This document shows, one piece after another, positions 26,481 to 34,388 of a stretch of DNA of 64,000 nucleotides (positions are counted from its first letter, which is position 1; each line of letters opens with the position of its first letter). The stretch lies in NCBI RefSeq assembly GCF_000015725.1, contig NC_008826.1, positions 186,001-250,000 of the forward strand, in the 5' to 3' direction. This stretch comes from Methylibium petroleiphilum PM1 (GTDB lineage: Bacteria > Pseudomonadota > Gammaproteobacteria > Burkholderiales > Burkholderiaceae_C). The notes under the pieces were generated by a model. That model was not told the origin of the DNA and searched no databases. It saw only the letters and a list, made by a program, of their open reading frames with translations. Both the position numbers and the translations under genes were made by a program.

Positions 26481-26708
26481 ATGAGCCGAGAAGAGGCCAT
26501 CGAGCACGAGTACACCGAGAGCCGTCTCACGCTCGCCGTCATGATCGTCGTCCTGACCGTCGTCGCGCTGCTCGGCTCCCTGTTCGAAGGGAGCGCGGAT
26601 GCCGTCGCCTTCGAGGTGCTGCTCATGGGCTCCCTGCTCGTGCTCCTGGGCGTCGCTGCGGCGGCGCCGGCGCTGCGCGCGCATTTCGGCTGGCGGGCTG
26701 GCCAATGA
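26481..26708 (+). CDS. Small two-span membrane protein, 75 aa
   Basis: Acidic N-terminus, two hydrophobic helices (about 16-34 and 44-64). The stop overlaps the next ATG. Function unknown. Confidence 0.6.
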   Translation: MSREEAIEHEYTESRLTLAVMIVVLTVVALLGSLFEGSADAVAFEVLLMGSLLVLLGVAAAAPALRAHFGWRAGQ

Positions 26709-27022
26709 CGGACGCAGTTCTGACCACCGACGCGAAGGCTCGGCTGTTCGACCAGCTCGTGCGGCACGAGCAGTTGCTCGTCGACGGCCTGACGCTTCTG
26801 GCGCGCGACAAGGCGCGTGCGCTGATCACGCTCCACAAGTCCGGCCTGCGCCCCGGCGGTCGCGCTTACGGGCAGGCCGACTTCGGTCTGCCGGAGATCT
26901 CCGCGGTGCACGAGATCCTGACCGGCGAGCCCCTGAACGTGGACGCCCTGGTCGAGGAGCAGCGCCTGCAGCTCGAGCACGAGATCGCCACGCCCCACGG
27001 CGACCCCGCCGCCACGGAATGA
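26705..27022 (+). CDS. Hypothetical protein, 105 aa
   Basis: Helical, soluble, with KSGLRPGGRAYGQADFGLP in the middle. No family identified. Overlaps both neighbours, so probably translated with the glycosylase-like gene. Confidence 0.6.
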   Translation: MTDAVLTTDAKARLFDQLVRHEQLLVDGLTLLARDKARALITLHKSGLRPGGRAYGQADFGLPEISAVHEILTGEPLNVDALVEEQRLQLEHEIATPHGDPAATE

Positions 27023-27663
27023 GCCTCGATCTCGCGCGGGCGCTGGCGGCGACGCTCCCGGAGGGCGTCGACGGGCTCTTCAACCCGTACCGCGACCGGT
27101 GCGAGCTCGATGACCCGCGCAGCCCCGAGGGCGGCCCGGAAGGCCGGCTCCAGCGCCTGGCCGCGCATCTCAGCCGCGCGCCGCGGCTGGTCCTCTGCGG
27201 CGAAGCCCCCGGCTACCAGGGGTGCCGCTACAGCGGCGTCGCCTTCGTGAGCGAACGCCAGCTGCTCGATGGCGTGATCCCGGGCATCGATCGCCTGAGT
27301 GGGCGCCTGACGACGCGCGACAAGTCCTTCGCAGAGCCGTCCGCAACGATCGTCTGGAAGGCGCTCTTCAAGCTCGGCGTCGCCGAGCAGGCCATCACCT
27401 GGAACGCGCTGCAGATGCATCCGCATCGTCCGGGCAGCCCCTGGACGAACCGCACGCCGACGAACGCCGAGCTGGCGCACGGCCGCGCGGCGCTGCACCT
27501 GCTTCGTGAAGCGTTCCCCGGCATGGCCTTCGTGGCAGTGGGACGCAAGTCCACCATGCTGCTGGCCGACGCCGGCATCGAGGCAGCAGCCACGATCCGA
27601 CACCCCGCCAATGGCGGCGCCGTCGAGTTCAACAACGGCCTGGCAGCGCTCCTGCAGCGCTGA
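27019..27663 (+). CDS. Uracil-DNA-glycosylase superfamily protein
   Basis: 214 aa. Motif 1 is LVLCGEAPGYQGCRYSGVAF, the GEAPG loop of the UDG superfamily, and the C-terminal TIRHPANGG supplies the His of motif 2; WNALQMHPHRPG lies between. The family excises uracil or related bases from DNA, or acts on other nucleobases. The Glu in place of the family-A Asp places it with uncharacterised UDG-like proteins rather than Ung. Fits the dUTPase/DHFR theme of uracil control. Confidence 0.78.
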   Translation: MSLDLARALAATLPEGVDGLFNPYRDRCELDDPRSPEGGPEGRLQRLAAHLSRAPRLVLCGEAPGYQGCRYSGVAFVSERQLLDGVIPGIDRLSGRLTTRDKSFAEPSATIVWKALFKLGVAEQAITWNALQMHPHRPGSPWTNRTPTNAELAHGRAALHLLREAFPGMAFVAVGRKSTMLLADAGIEAAATIRHPANGGAVEFNNGLAALLQR

Positions 27664-27667
27664 AGCC

Positions 27668-28204
27668 TCAGATCACCACGGCGATCGCGATGATCGTCAC
27701 GGCGCCGATCACCAGCAGGCGCTTCCGCTCCTGGGCGTTCAGCACGACCCCGCGCTTGGCCAGGAAGTGCTCCGCGACGGTCCAGCCGTCCAGCGGCGGC
27801 AGCGGGATGATGTTGGTCAGCAAGAGGATCACCGAACCCTGCACGCACGCGCGCATCAGCCAGTGGTCCGTGAAGGCCCACGCCGTGTAGAAGATCAACC
27901 CTGTTGCGGCGGTCGCCGCGGGGCCTGCGAGCGCCACCCACGCGCGGCGGTTGGTGTCGGAGACCTCGAAGTCCTTGCTGACGCAGTAGGCCAGCACCGG
28001 TGCCAGGCCGAACTCGTAGGTGAGCCCACGCCAGCGCAGGGAGCCGACCTTGAACATCCCGAGCACGACATTGTCGATCCGCATGCCCAGGCGGCGCATC
28101 GCGTAGATGTGCCCGTATTCATGCAGCACCAGCAGGCCGATGATCACCGCCCAGGTGACGAAGCACGCGAACAAGAAGAAGAGGAACGAGGCGAACGATT
28201 CCAT
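27668..28204 (-). CDS. Site-2 protease family membrane metallopeptidase (M50)
   Basis: 178 aa. The first membrane helix carries HEYGH (H28, E29, H32), and the distal LLTNIIPLPPLDGW motif (N131, D139) supplies the third zinc ligand. Four to five transmembrane segments are predicted. Site-2 proteases cleave within membranes, often releasing anti-sigma factors or signal peptides. All catalytic residues are present. Unusual cargo for a phage; a second HExxH membrane protein lies at 55453-55992. Minus strand, second gene after 28216-28665. Confidence 0.88.
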   Translation of the reverse strand: MESFASFLFFLFACFVTWAVIIGLLVLHEYGHIYAMRRLGMRIDNVVLGMFKVGSLRWRGLTYEFGLAPVLAYCVSKDFEVSDTNRRAWVALAGPAATAATGLIFYTAWAFTDHWLMRACVQGSVILLLTNIIPLPPLDGWTVAEHFLAKRGVVLNAQERKRLLVIGAVTIIAIAVVI

Positions 28205-28215
28205 GCTGAATCGGC

Positions 28216-28665
28216 TCAGGCGGTTGCGACGGCGCGCGCGGCGTCGACGTATCGCTTCCACTCTGCTGGCAGGGAGCAGTTCGCCGGGGCGCCGGCGAAG
28301 GCTGGGCCGATCTCGTCGTCCTTGAACCCGGCGAGGCCGCAACCCACTCGCGTCACGAAGAACCGCGCTTCCGGATTCGATCTCGCATACGAGATGAACT
28401 GTTCGATGTGGCCGCGCACGACGGCCAGCGGCAGGATCTCGGCCGGCCTGGACAGGCTGCCGCCCGATCGTCCGTCCTTGGTCGGGATGGCGTAGGCGCT
28501 CCCCGTTCGGCCGACGCCGACGCCGTACCGGGCGCCATAGCGCTCGCGTGCGGCCTTGGCTGAGCCAGCGCCATGGCGGCCTGCCAGGTTCGAGCCGAAC
28601 ACGAAGATCCAGCCGGCGCCCGGGCTCTCGCCGTCGCGGTGGAATGAGGGGAGGGGAGTGCTCAT
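28216..28665 (-). CDS. A1S_2505-type phage protein (FGSNLAGRHGAGAA family)
   Basis: 149 aa. The N-terminal WIFVFGSNLAGRHGAGSAKAA...GVGVGRTGSAYAIPTKD and later FFVTRVGCGLAGFKDDEIGPAF match a family recurrent in phages and prophages that I recall as A1S_2505-like; the Gly-rich loops resemble macro-domain ADP-ribose binding. No enzymatic activity is established to my knowledge. Start ATG 28665 chosen about 70 nt behind an ACGTGTTATG promoter. Confidence 0.65.
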   Translation of the reverse strand: MSTPLPSFHRDGESPGAGWIFVFGSNLAGRHGAGSAKAARERYGARYGVGVGRTGSAYAIPTKDGRSGGSLSRPAEILPLAVVRGHIEQFISYARSNPEARFFVTRVGCGLAGFKDDEIGPAFAGAPANCSLPAEWKRYVDAARAVATA

Positions 28666-28727
28666 CGGTGCGTCCAGATGGCGCCGGCGCTTGTTCGAGC
28701 CGGCGGCGTTTTCATGCCTCAGTGGCC

Positions 28728-28760
28728 TTGCGCAATCATAACACGTCGGTATAATCTGGA
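28728..28760. promoter_or_regulatory. Divergent promoter pair
   Basis: Plus: TTGCGC (28728-28733), 16-bp spacer, TATAAT (28750-28755), a perfect -10. Minus: ACGTGTTATGAT (complement of 28735-28746). The two promoters overlap, so use of one should affect the other. Confidence 0.65.
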
Positions 28761-28891
28761 CGAATCGAATTGAGCCTGGCAGCACCATATTGCCACAGGC
28801 GACCACCCCACCAACACCCCTCATCCAACCGCTTGATCTCGAACCTCCATTCACACCGCGCATTCCTTCTCGCCTTCCGCGGGGTGCGCGC

Positions 28892-29257
28892 ATGACGCAA
28901 CACACCCCGGGCGTGCCGGCACCTCGCGTGACGCTGGATCTGCGCCGGCCGCTCTACGACAGCATGGGCCACCTGCACTCGGTCATGTTCTGGAGCGGCT
29001 TGCAGCTGCTGACCGGGTCGCGCGGCTTCTTGTTCGTCTGGGACATGTCGGATGGCAGCTGCCTGATCCGCGGCCTGGCGCAGATGCGGCTGAGCAACGA
29101 GCGGCGTCGCTCGATGCTGTCGGCCGAGCCTGTGGGCGAGAGCGAGCGCCTGACATGGACGGAGTCGACCACCGTGATCGACCAGGCGCGTGCGCGCGCC
29201 GCCGCCATCCTGACCGCGCGGCGCGGCGCAGCGGCCGACCCGTCGAGCGCCTCGTGA
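28892..29257 (+). CDS. Hypothetical protein, 121 aa
   Basis: ATG 28892 (an in-frame TTG at 28790 would add a Pro-rich extension over the leader, which I reject). Beta-rich start, helical end (DQARARAAAILTARRG). About 130 nt of untranslated leader follow the TATAAT promoter. Not recognised. Confidence 0.6.
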   Translation: MTQHTPGVPAPRVTLDLRRPLYDSMGHLHSVMFWSGLQLLTGSRGFLFVWDMSDGSCLIRGLAQMRLSNERRRSMLSAEPVGESERLTWTESTTVIDQARARAAAILTARRGAAADPSSAS

Positions 29258-29442
29258 GCGACGCGCCTTCCAGTGGATCGAGCCCGGCGGGCTTCGCCCT
29301 CGGCTTCTTTTGCGGGGCACTGGTGGCACTGATCCCGTTCGCGCAGCAGTTCGCAATCCACAGCGACCTGGCGGCCTATGGCGTGCTGTGCGCGGTGATC
29401 GCGCCGGCGACCGGGGCGCTGGGCTCGGCGATGCTGGGCTGA
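29254..29442 (+). CDS. Small membrane protein, 62 aa
   Basis: GTG start overlapping the upstream TGA. Two hydrophobic segments (about 11-27 and 35-58). Unknown function. Confidence 0.55.
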   Translation: MSDAPSSGSSPAGFALGFFCGALVALIPFAQQFAIHSDLAAYGVLCAVIAPATGALGSAMLG

Positions 29443-29517
29443 CCCGTAGCCGCAGCTGTTCGCCATCCCCTTTCGCTAAGCGAAGGCAATCCCGCCTCCG
29501 TACGTGAAAGGACTCAC
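29443..29517 (+). promoter_or_regulatory. CATC-element leader
   Basis: TGTTCGCCATCCCC (CATC 29464-29467, 51 nt before the next CDS), a TTCGCTAAGCGAA hairpin, and SD GAAAGGA. No clear terminator precedes it. Confidence 0.5.
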
Positions 29518-29808
29518 ATGAATTCGATTCAACCCGCCGCCGCGGCGCGTGTTCCGGCTTCCCTGCGGGCGTTCTTCGTGACGCCCTACGACCAGCACGC
29601 CGACCGCAACGGCCAGGAGATGACGCTCACCCGGGCGATCACCGCTCCCGACGACTCCCACGACCTCGAGGTCCTGCCGATGTTCGCGGCGCGCTTCGAC
29701 GACGGCTTCGAGATCGAGGTCTGGCCCGAGGAGATCTCGTCCGGCGAGGTGGACGTGCAGGACTTCCTGCGCGCAGCCACCCAGGCCGCCGAAGCCATCC
29801 AGCTCTGA
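29518..29808 (+). CDS. Hypothetical acidic protein, 96 aa
   Basis: Soluble, with FFVTPYDQHADRNG and an acidic C-terminal half. Not recognised. Followed after 10 nt by the next gene. Confidence 0.65.
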   Translation: MNSIQPAAAARVPASLRAFFVTPYDQHADRNGQEMTLTRAITAPDDSHDLEVLPMFAARFDDGFEIEVWPEEISSGEVDVQDFLRAATQAAEAIQL

Positions 29809-29818
29809 GGAGCCTGCG

Positions 29819-30040
29819 ATGGTCATCGGCGCCTACGAGGTGACGACGGAGGCGCGCGGCTTCATGCCGTGCCGCTGGGTCGCCACATCCCCCAAGAAAG
29901 CAGAGCAGCTCGCGCACGACCTGTCGGTCAAGCACGCCAGCGACGATCGCTACCCGAACCCGTTCTGGTGCTCCGACGGTTCGCGCAACCTGGCCAAGTT
30001 CTACCGCGGCCAGCGTTTCGCCCCCGGGCAGACGATCTAA
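29819..30040 (+). CDS. Hypothetical protein, 73 aa
   Basis: Small alpha/beta protein (YEVTTEARGFMPCRWVATSPKK). No family. Terminator immediately downstream. Confidence 0.6.
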   Translation: MVIGAYEVTTEARGFMPCRWVATSPKKAEQLAHDLSVKHASDDRYPNPFWCSDGSRNLAKFYRGQRFAPGQTI

Positions 30041-30047
30041 CCCCTCC

Positions 30048-30085
30048 AGCCCCGCCCGTCGATGACGCGCGGGGCTCTTCCTTTT
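30048..30085 (+). terminator. Intrinsic terminator
   Basis: AGCCCCGC (30048-30055) pairs with GCGGGGCT (30069-30076), then CTTCCTTTT. Confidence 0.85.
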
Positions 30086-30188
30086 GGGGGATCGAGCCGT
30101 GGCGCGTCATCACCCGTGTTCGCCATCACCACTCGCAAGGCTCTCGCAAGGAGCCCTTTCCCCCCAACCTTTCCACTAGGAGTGACTC
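30086..30188 (+). promoter_or_regulatory. CATC-element leader
   Basis: CGTGTTCGCCATCACC (CATC 30124-30127), a GGCTC...GAGCCC hairpin and an AGGAG-type SD before ATG 30189. Confidence 0.5.
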
Positions 30189-30503
30189 ATGACCTACGAT
30201 TTCGTCGGTTTCCTGTTCGGAGTGATCGGCGCCATTTTGGTGGCGCTCAATCACCCTTCGTCGTCCCGCTGGGGCTTCGTGTTCTACCTGGGCTCGAACG
30301 CGGCCTGGATCGGCTTCGCCCTGCACCGCGGCGAGAGCTGGCTGCTGCTGCAGAACGTCCTGTTTGCAGTGACCAGCCTTCTCGGTCTCTGGCAGTGGGT
30401 CGTGAAGCCGCGCCTGGCGCGGTCGCGAGGCCTGCGCCGCGCAACGGTCCATGACGTGACTTCGGTCGTGTTCAACCCGGGCGTGCTGCGGCGCGCCGGC
30501 TGA
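30189..30503 (+). CDS. Membrane protein, PnuC/YgjV-like half transporter?
   Basis: 104 aa with three hydrophobic helices (about 4-20, 26-47, 53-70) and a basic tail. The Trp/Asn/Gly-rich pattern (WGFVFYLGSNAAWIGFAL; LLGLWQWV) is reminiscent of PnuC and YgjV small-molecule permeases, but the protein is short and the assignment weak. A link to NAD precursors would fit the ADP-ribose-related genes elsewhere; this is speculation. Confidence 0.45.
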   Translation: MTYDFVGFLFGVIGAILVALNHPSSSRWGFVFYLGSNAAWIGFALHRGESWLLLQNVLFAVTSLLGLWQWVVKPRLARSRGLRRATVHDVTSVVFNPGVLRRAG

Positions 30504-30517
30504 AGGAGGAACCCGAG

Positions 30518-30721
30518 ATGGCCCTCATCGACACCACCGTTGCTGCACTGCGCCGGCGCCTCAGCGCCCCCGCTCTCGCACAGCTGTGTGAGGCCTATGG
30601 TCTGCACCCTCAGTACGAGGACGGCTCCACGGAGCTGCGCCTGACGCTGAAGGAGCTGACCGACCTCGGCTGGCGCCCCGCCAGCAAAGCCCTGGCCGAC
30701 GAGCTGCCCATGGCAGCCTGA
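30518..30721 (+). CDS. Small hypothetical protein, 67 aa
   Basis: SD AAGGAGG. Helical, with LTLKELTDLGWRPASKALADEL. Not recognised. Confidence 0.6.
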   Translation: MALIDTTVAALRRRLSAPALAQLCEAYGLHPQYEDGSTELRLTLKELTDLGWRPASKALADELPMAA

Positions 30722-30728
30722 CGGCATC

Positions 30729-30760
30729 GCCCACCTCTTCGGAGGTGGGCTTTTCTTTTG
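30729..30760 (+). terminator. Intrinsic terminator (+)
   Basis: GCCCACCTC (30729-30737) pairs with GAGGTGGGC (30742-30750 region), then TTTTCTTTT. Confidence 0.9.
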
Positions 30761-30767
30761 CGCCGCG

Positions 30768-30801
30768 CAAAGAAGAAAACCCGCCTCCGAAGAGGCGGGT
30801 T
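30768..30801 (-). terminator. Intrinsic terminator (-)
   Basis: ACCCGCCTC pairs with GAGGCGGGT (30779-30800). Read on the minus strand it is followed by TTTTCTTCT, ending the transcript of the 80-aa minus gene. Confidence 0.85.
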
Positions 30802-30824
30802 GGGTGAGGTTGTCTCGGGATCGA

Positions 30825-31067
30825 TCAGTGGATGATCTCGAGGATGACGGGCTCGATCGACACGTCCTTCGCGGTCTGGCTGACCCATTCCCAGTAGCCG
30901 GCCGTCGTGACCTGGTGCGCAACGTCGTTGCGCCAGTGGGCCTTCGTGAGAACCGGGTGCTGTCCGCCTCCGGTCGGGTTGTACTTCTCGTCGAGCTGGT
31001 CTGCGTTGAGCCGCATGTCCTCGGCGTCGATGTGATCGCTGGACACGACGGTGCGTTGTGTGCGCAT
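30825..31067 (-). CDS. Hypothetical protein, 80 aa
   Basis: Start chosen at 31067 for its excellent SD (AAAGGAGAACG). Contains YNPTGGGQHPVLTKAHWRNDV and a Trp-rich C-terminal half. Single-gene minus-strand unit with its own terminator. Family unknown. Confidence 0.65.
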   Translation of the reverse strand: MRTQRTVVSSDHIDAEDMRLNADQLDEKYNPTGGGQHPVLTKAHWRNDVAHQVTTAGYWEWVSQTAKDVSIEPVILEIIH

Positions 31068-31175
31068 CGTTCTCCTTTCATGGTCGCGGGCGGGATTGCC
31101 TCGCCACCGGTGATGGTTCACACCCACGCGCACACCCCAGCTACTCGCACATGTTTCGCATATCCGTGTGTCAAG

Positions 31176-31209
31176 TTGACGCCACCGGCATACACATACG
31201 TGTTATGCT
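31176..31209 (+). promoter_or_regulatory. Promoter of the ACGTGTTATG class with leader
   Basis: ATACGTGTTATGCT at 31195-31209. A TTGACG at 31176-31181 is too far (22 bp) from TATGCT for a normal spacer, so the -35 is uncertain. A leader of about 30 nt with CAAGGAAC follows. Confidence 0.45.
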
Positions 31210-31240
31210 GCTTTGTAACCCTCAAGGAACCTCACAGACC

Positions 31241-31747
31241 ATGAAACCCACCACCATTTCCGGCAAGATCGTGTTCAGCGGCGAAGGCACTGTCGACGGC
31301 GAGCTGTACAACTACGGCCCGCTGGAGATCCAGACGGCCGACGGCCTGGTCGAGCTGCCCCAAGTCGTGGTCCACAAGACCGTGCAGCGCGCGCTCACCG
31401 TCGGCTCGACGGTCGCGCTCTCGGTGAGCGAATCGACCGACAAGCAGGGCAAGCCGATGGCGCTGATCTGGGGCGCCTACGACTACAGCTCGAAGCGTGC
31501 GTTCTTCAACGAAGAAATGACCCAGGTCGCCAGCAGCTTCAAGTCGCAGCTGGCTTTCGGCATCGTCATGACGCTGGTCGGCCTGCTCTTCTTCGTCGTG
31601 CCCGGCCTGCTCATCGGCTGGCAGGTCTTGAAGGCCATGGACAAGGCCAAGCAGATGCCCACCGCCGACGAGATGCGCGCGCACGTCAACGAGCTTTCCG
31701 CGACCCCGCAACCGTCGATCGGCGCCAAGGAACCCGTGGCCGCCTGA
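31241..31747 (+). CDS. Single-span membrane protein, 168 aa
   Basis: The N-terminal 110 residues form a beta-rich soluble domain (ISGKIVFSGEGTVDGELYNYG). A transmembrane helix follows (about 109-131, FGIVMTLVGLLFFVVPGLLIG), then a short charged tail. Domain not recognised. Followed by a terminator. Confidence 0.65.
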   Translation: MKPTTISGKIVFSGEGTVDGELYNYGPLEIQTADGLVELPQVVVHKTVQRALTVGSTVALSVSESTDKQGKPMALIWGAYDYSSKRAFFNEEMTQVASSFKSQLAFGIVMTLVGLLFFVVPGLLIGWQVLKAMDKAKQMPTADEMRAHVNELSATPQPSIGAKEPVAA

Positions 31748-31767
31748 CCGACCTCCCGCAACCACAG

Positions 31768-31806
31768 AGCCCCGCGCACGACCATGTCGTGCCGGGGCTT
31801 CTTCAT
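31768..31806 (+). terminator. Intrinsic terminator
   Basis: AGCCCCG...GCACGAC pairs with GTCGTGC...CGGGGCT (31768-31799), then TCTTCATTT. Confidence 0.85.
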
Positions 31807-31888
31807 TTCCTGCTCGGTGTGGGGCATCTCGGCATGCCCGGACTCGCCCGCATGCGGCCCGGATCCCCCAACCCACAAGGAGATTGAA
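31807..31888 (+). promoter_or_regulatory. CATC-element leader
   Basis: TGTGGGGCATCTCGG (CATC 31825-31828, 61 nt before the next CDS), a GCCCGCATGCGGC-type dyad and SD AAGGAGAT. Confidence 0.5.
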
Positions 31889-32731
31889 ATGCTGACGAAA
31901 GAAGACGCCAAGTCCTGGCTGAAGACCGTGGTGTCCGCCCACGTGCCCTCGAACGCGACGAGCTACCGCTTCAAGATCTACACGGAGCAGGCGAGCGAGA
32001 ACGCGACGCTGGGCATCCAGGTGGACTTGTCGCCCCAGGAAGGCAAGGTGGTCGAACTGACCGAAGACTGGTGCCTGGTCAAGACGGCCCGGACCGAGTT
32101 CTTCGTGAGCGCGCGCCACCTGCTGGCCAGCGTTCCCGAGGTCGGCTCGACGGTCAAGATCACGCCCTACGCGCGCCGCCAGTTCGACGGCCGCCGGCTG
32201 GACGAACCGGACACGACGGTCCGCGACGGCATCGTGTCGCAGGCCTTCCACATCGGCCGCACGAGCTCGGAGCTGCCGATCGACAAGGCTTCGCTGCGGT
32301 GCGAGCACCTGGTGGAGATGATCCGCCAGGTCGAGGAGATGAAGTCGCCCGACGGCGTGCGCCGCCTCAGCCAGGTCCTCATCGACGCCGGCGCCCTCAC
32401 GGGCCCGGTGGCGTACAAGGATCCGGTCGAGGAGGACATCATCGCCATGCCGCCAACGCTGCAGTTCCGGGTGGCCTCGAAGAAGTTCTCTGGCCAGCTG
32501 AACATCGTCTACGACCGCGCCGGCGATGTCTACCGCGTCCAGCTGGTCGATCCGAACACCGCCGCGGTGGTGAAGGAAGTGGACTTCGTCTGCTTCAGCA
32601 ACCTCGCGGAGACGGTGTTCGACCTGGTCGACGACGGCAGCTGGAAGATCGCGCAAGTCGAGATCCTGAAGCCGGCACCGAAACGCCGCGCCAAGAAGGC
32701 CGATTCGGACGAGCTGCAACAGGCCGCCTGA
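31889..32731 (+). CDS. Hypothetical protein, 280 aa
   Basis: Perfect SD (AAGGAGATTGAA). Soluble; a beta-rich N-terminal domain with DWCLVKTARTEFFVSARHL, a helical middle and a Lys/Arg-rich tail (KPAPKRRAKKAD). No known motif. One of the larger single-gene units with the terminator/CATC/SD architecture, suggesting strong independent expression. Confidence 0.7.
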   Translation: MLTKEDAKSWLKTVVSAHVPSNATSYRFKIYTEQASENATLGIQVDLSPQEGKVVELTEDWCLVKTARTEFFVSARHLLASVPEVGSTVKITPYARRQFDGRRLDEPDTTVRDGIVSQAFHIGRTSSELPIDKASLRCEHLVEMIRQVEEMKSPDGVRRLSQVLIDAGALTGPVAYKDPVEEDIIAMPPTLQFRVASKKFSGQLNIVYDRAGDVYRVQLVDPNTAAVVKEVDFVCFSNLAETVFDLVDDGSWKIAQVEILKPAPKRRAKKADSDELQQAA

Positions 32732-32751
32732 CCAACCTCTCGTAACCCCAC

Positions 32752-32789
32752 GCCCGCCGCGTTCCACATGGACCGGCGGGCTTTTCTTT
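32752..32789 (+). terminator. Intrinsic terminator
   Basis: GCCCGCCG (32752-32759) pairs with CGGCGGGC (32774-32781), then TTTTCTTT. Confidence 0.85.
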
Positions 32790-32872
32790 GCCCATCACGT
32801 ACGCGTCGGAGTAGCGCATCCCCGGGGTACCAGGCCGCGCAGAGGCCTTTCTGCAACCCCAAGGAGATCCCC
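32790..32872 (+). promoter_or_regulatory. CATC-element leader
   Basis: GTAGCGCATCCCC (CATC 32817-32820, 53 nt before the next CDS), an AGGCC...GGCCT-type dyad and SD AAGGAGAT. Confidence 0.5.
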
Positions 32873-33295
32873 ATGTTCCAAGTCCCCAACGCACTGACCC
32901 GCCCGGCCTCGAAGGCGCAGTTCCACCGCGCCGCTGAAGCCATGCTCCGCTCGATGGCGGAGGATCTGGGCCAGACCCAGGTCGGCATCGAGATCGACTC
33001 GAACGCCACGAAGACGAGCTCGATGGGCTCGGTCAAGATGACGACGCCTTCGCTGAGCCTGGAGGTCTACATGGATGCCTTCGGCCCCCGTGAATCCCCC
33101 CGACTCATCTACCGCGACCGCTTCGGCAACGAGCAGGCGCGCTCCAAGTGGCTGTCCGACCTGGACGCCAGCGCTCGCAGCAACCTGATCCAGGAACTGC
33201 GCATCCTCGCTCGCAACGCCCGCCCGGGCACCTCGGCTGCCAGCCAGTCCAAAGGCGGATTCGTCCGCAAGTTCACCGGCCTCTTTGCGGCCTGA
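32873..33295 (+). CDS. Hypothetical protein, 140 aa
   Basis: Strong SD. Helical N-terminus, a beta-rich centre (PSLSLEVYMDAFG) and a basic Ser/Gly-rich C-terminus (SQSKGGFVRKFTG). Not recognised. Confidence 0.65.
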   Translation: MFQVPNALTRPASKAQFHRAAEAMLRSMAEDLGQTQVGIEIDSNATKTSSMGSVKMTTPSLSLEVYMDAFGPRESPRLIYRDRFGNEQARSKWLSDLDASARSNLIQELRILARNARPGTSAASQSKGGFVRKFTGLFAA

Positions 33296-33305
33296 ACCCC
33301 TCCGA

Positions 33306-33341
33306 AGCCCCGCGCAGCCATGCTGCGTGGGGTTTTTCTTT
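33306..33341 (+). terminator. Intrinsic terminator
   Basis: CCCCGCGCAGC pairs with GCTGCGTGGGG around a CAT loop, then TTTTTCTTT. Confidence 0.85.
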
Positions 33342-33423
33342 GCCTGGCCGGTATGCGCCGGCGTTCGTCATCTCGCCGGCATCAGGAGCATCCCGCCCCT
33401 GCCTCAACCAAGGAAACCCACCC
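33342..33423 (+). promoter_or_regulatory. CATC-element leader
   Basis: GTTCGTCATCTCGCC (CATC 33369-33372, 52 nt before the next CDS); SD AAGGAAAC. Confidence 0.5.
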
Positions 33424-33768
33424 ATGAAGTTCTCGATGCCCTCACAGAGCTACACCAAGCTGTGCCACGCCAAGCCTGGCATGGTCGTCATGCTGGTCGA
33501 CTCGAAGATGCAGCTGGACCAAGAACCCTACCTCGTCTGTGTCATTGCTGACGAGAAGAAGCGTTCCGCGCGCATCGGCATGTCGCACGGCCTGTACGAT
33601 GACGAGCGTCGCCTCTTCCTGGTCAGCCTGAGCACCGGGCAGATGAAGGAGATGCCGAACTTGTCGTCGCGCGTGATCATGTTCCCCGATGCGGATCTGC
33701 AGCTCGGCCCGGAGTCCCCCAAGGACGCGCTGGCCAGCCTGGTGGCGCCGTCGAAGGAGCAGGCATGA
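33424..33768 (+). CDS. Hypothetical protein, 114 aa
   Basis: Beta-rich soluble protein (KPGMVVMLVDSKMQLDQEPYLVCVIADEKK). No motif. The stop overlaps the next ATG. Confidence 0.65.
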   Translation: MKFSMPSQSYTKLCHAKPGMVVMLVDSKMQLDQEPYLVCVIADEKKRSARIGMSHGLYDDERRLFLVSLSTGQMKEMPNLSSRVIMFPDADLQLGPESPKDALASLVAPSKEQA

Positions 33769-33989
33769 GCACGGCAGTCGCCACGGCGCCGCGCTGCGGC
33801 CAGATGGCCCTGGTGTACGGCGGCTTGCGTCTGAACCTCCAGGTGCTCGAGTCGGCGGCCGGCTTCTACATCGGCACGACCCACGAGGACATGCCGTACA
33901 GCCGCGAGTCGGCCGAATACTGGCGAAAGCGCGAGGCGGCCGAGCAGGCCCTGGCCGACGGTACCTGGACGCAGCGCGACCAGCCGTAA
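33765..33989 (+). CDS. Hypothetical protein, 74 aa
   Basis: Coupled to the preceding gene. Pattern LVYGGLRLNLQVLESAAGFYIGT followed by ESAEYWRKREAAEQALADG resembles small phage proteins seen in clusters of unknown function. Terminator downstream. Confidence 0.6.
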   Translation: MSTAVATAPRCGQMALVYGGLRLNLQVLESAAGFYIGTTHEDMPYSRESAEYWRKREAAEQALADGTWTQRDQP

Positions 33990-33995
33990 CCCCAC

Positions 33996-34034
33996 AAGCC
34001 CGATGCGACCATGTCGTGTCGGGCTTCTTCTTTG
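33996..34034 (+). terminator. Intrinsic terminator
   Basis: AAGCCCGA (33996-34003) pairs with TCGGGCTT (34019-34026), inner CGAC/GTCG, then CTTCTTT. Confidence 0.85.
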
Positions 34035-34093
34035 CCCGCCTTCGCATTGCTTGGTTCGCATCACCAGGGGTCTAAACAACCTGGTGCACCGCC
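34035..34093 (+). promoter_or_regulatory. CATC-element leader
   Basis: GGTTCGCATCACC (CATC 34059-34062) followed by a CACCAGG...CCTGGTG hairpin. The canonical SD is missing or masked by that hairpin. Confidence 0.45.
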
Positions 34094-34276
34094 ATGATCG
34101 ATTGGCCCGCGCTTTCCTTCCCACCCGTGAACCTGCACAACGCGCCCGGCGGCACGCCGCGCGCACTCATCGCCTCCTTGGGTCTCCTCAAGGGCGTCGG
34201 CGCAGAACCCCTGCCTCCGCCCGCCCGGCCCGGCGCGGCACTTGTTCCTGCGGAACCAGTGCGGCCGGCCTCGTGA
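34094..34276 (+). CDS. Small Pro-rich protein, 60 aa
   Basis: ATG 34094 after a hairpin. Pro/Ala/Leu-rich, with no motif and a weak SD, so coding is less certain; bracketing by a CATC leader and a terminator supports it. Confidence 0.45.
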   Translation: MIDWPALSFPPVNLHNAPGGTPRALIASLGLLKGVGAEPLPPPARPGAALVPAEPVRPAS

Positions 34277-34287
34277 GCAGGCCTCAC

Positions 34288-34330
34288 GCCCCCGTATCAG
34301 CCATTGCGCTGGACGGGGGCTCCTCTTTTG
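34288..34330 (+). terminator. Intrinsic terminator
   Basis: GCCCCCGT (34288-34295) pairs with ACGGGGGC (34313-34320), then TCCTCTTTT. Confidence 0.85.
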
Positions 34331-34353
34331 TGCATCATGTGGGCGTTTCGATA

Positions 34354-34382
34354 CTGACAGGATTACCGCTACCTGTTACACT
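34354..34382 (+). promoter_or_regulatory. Sigma70-like promoter, leaderless type
   Basis: -35 CTGACA (34354-34359), 17-bp spacer, -10 TACACT (34377-34382), ligase ATG 6 nt later. The spacer end ACCTGTTA resembles the ACGTGTTA motif. Confidence 0.7.
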
Positions 34383-34388
34383 CTGGGG

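Noticed and set aside
28790-28891. N-terminal extension of the 121-aa protein from a TTG at 28790
   Set aside because: Pro-rich and without an SD; the ATG at 28892 gives a compact product.
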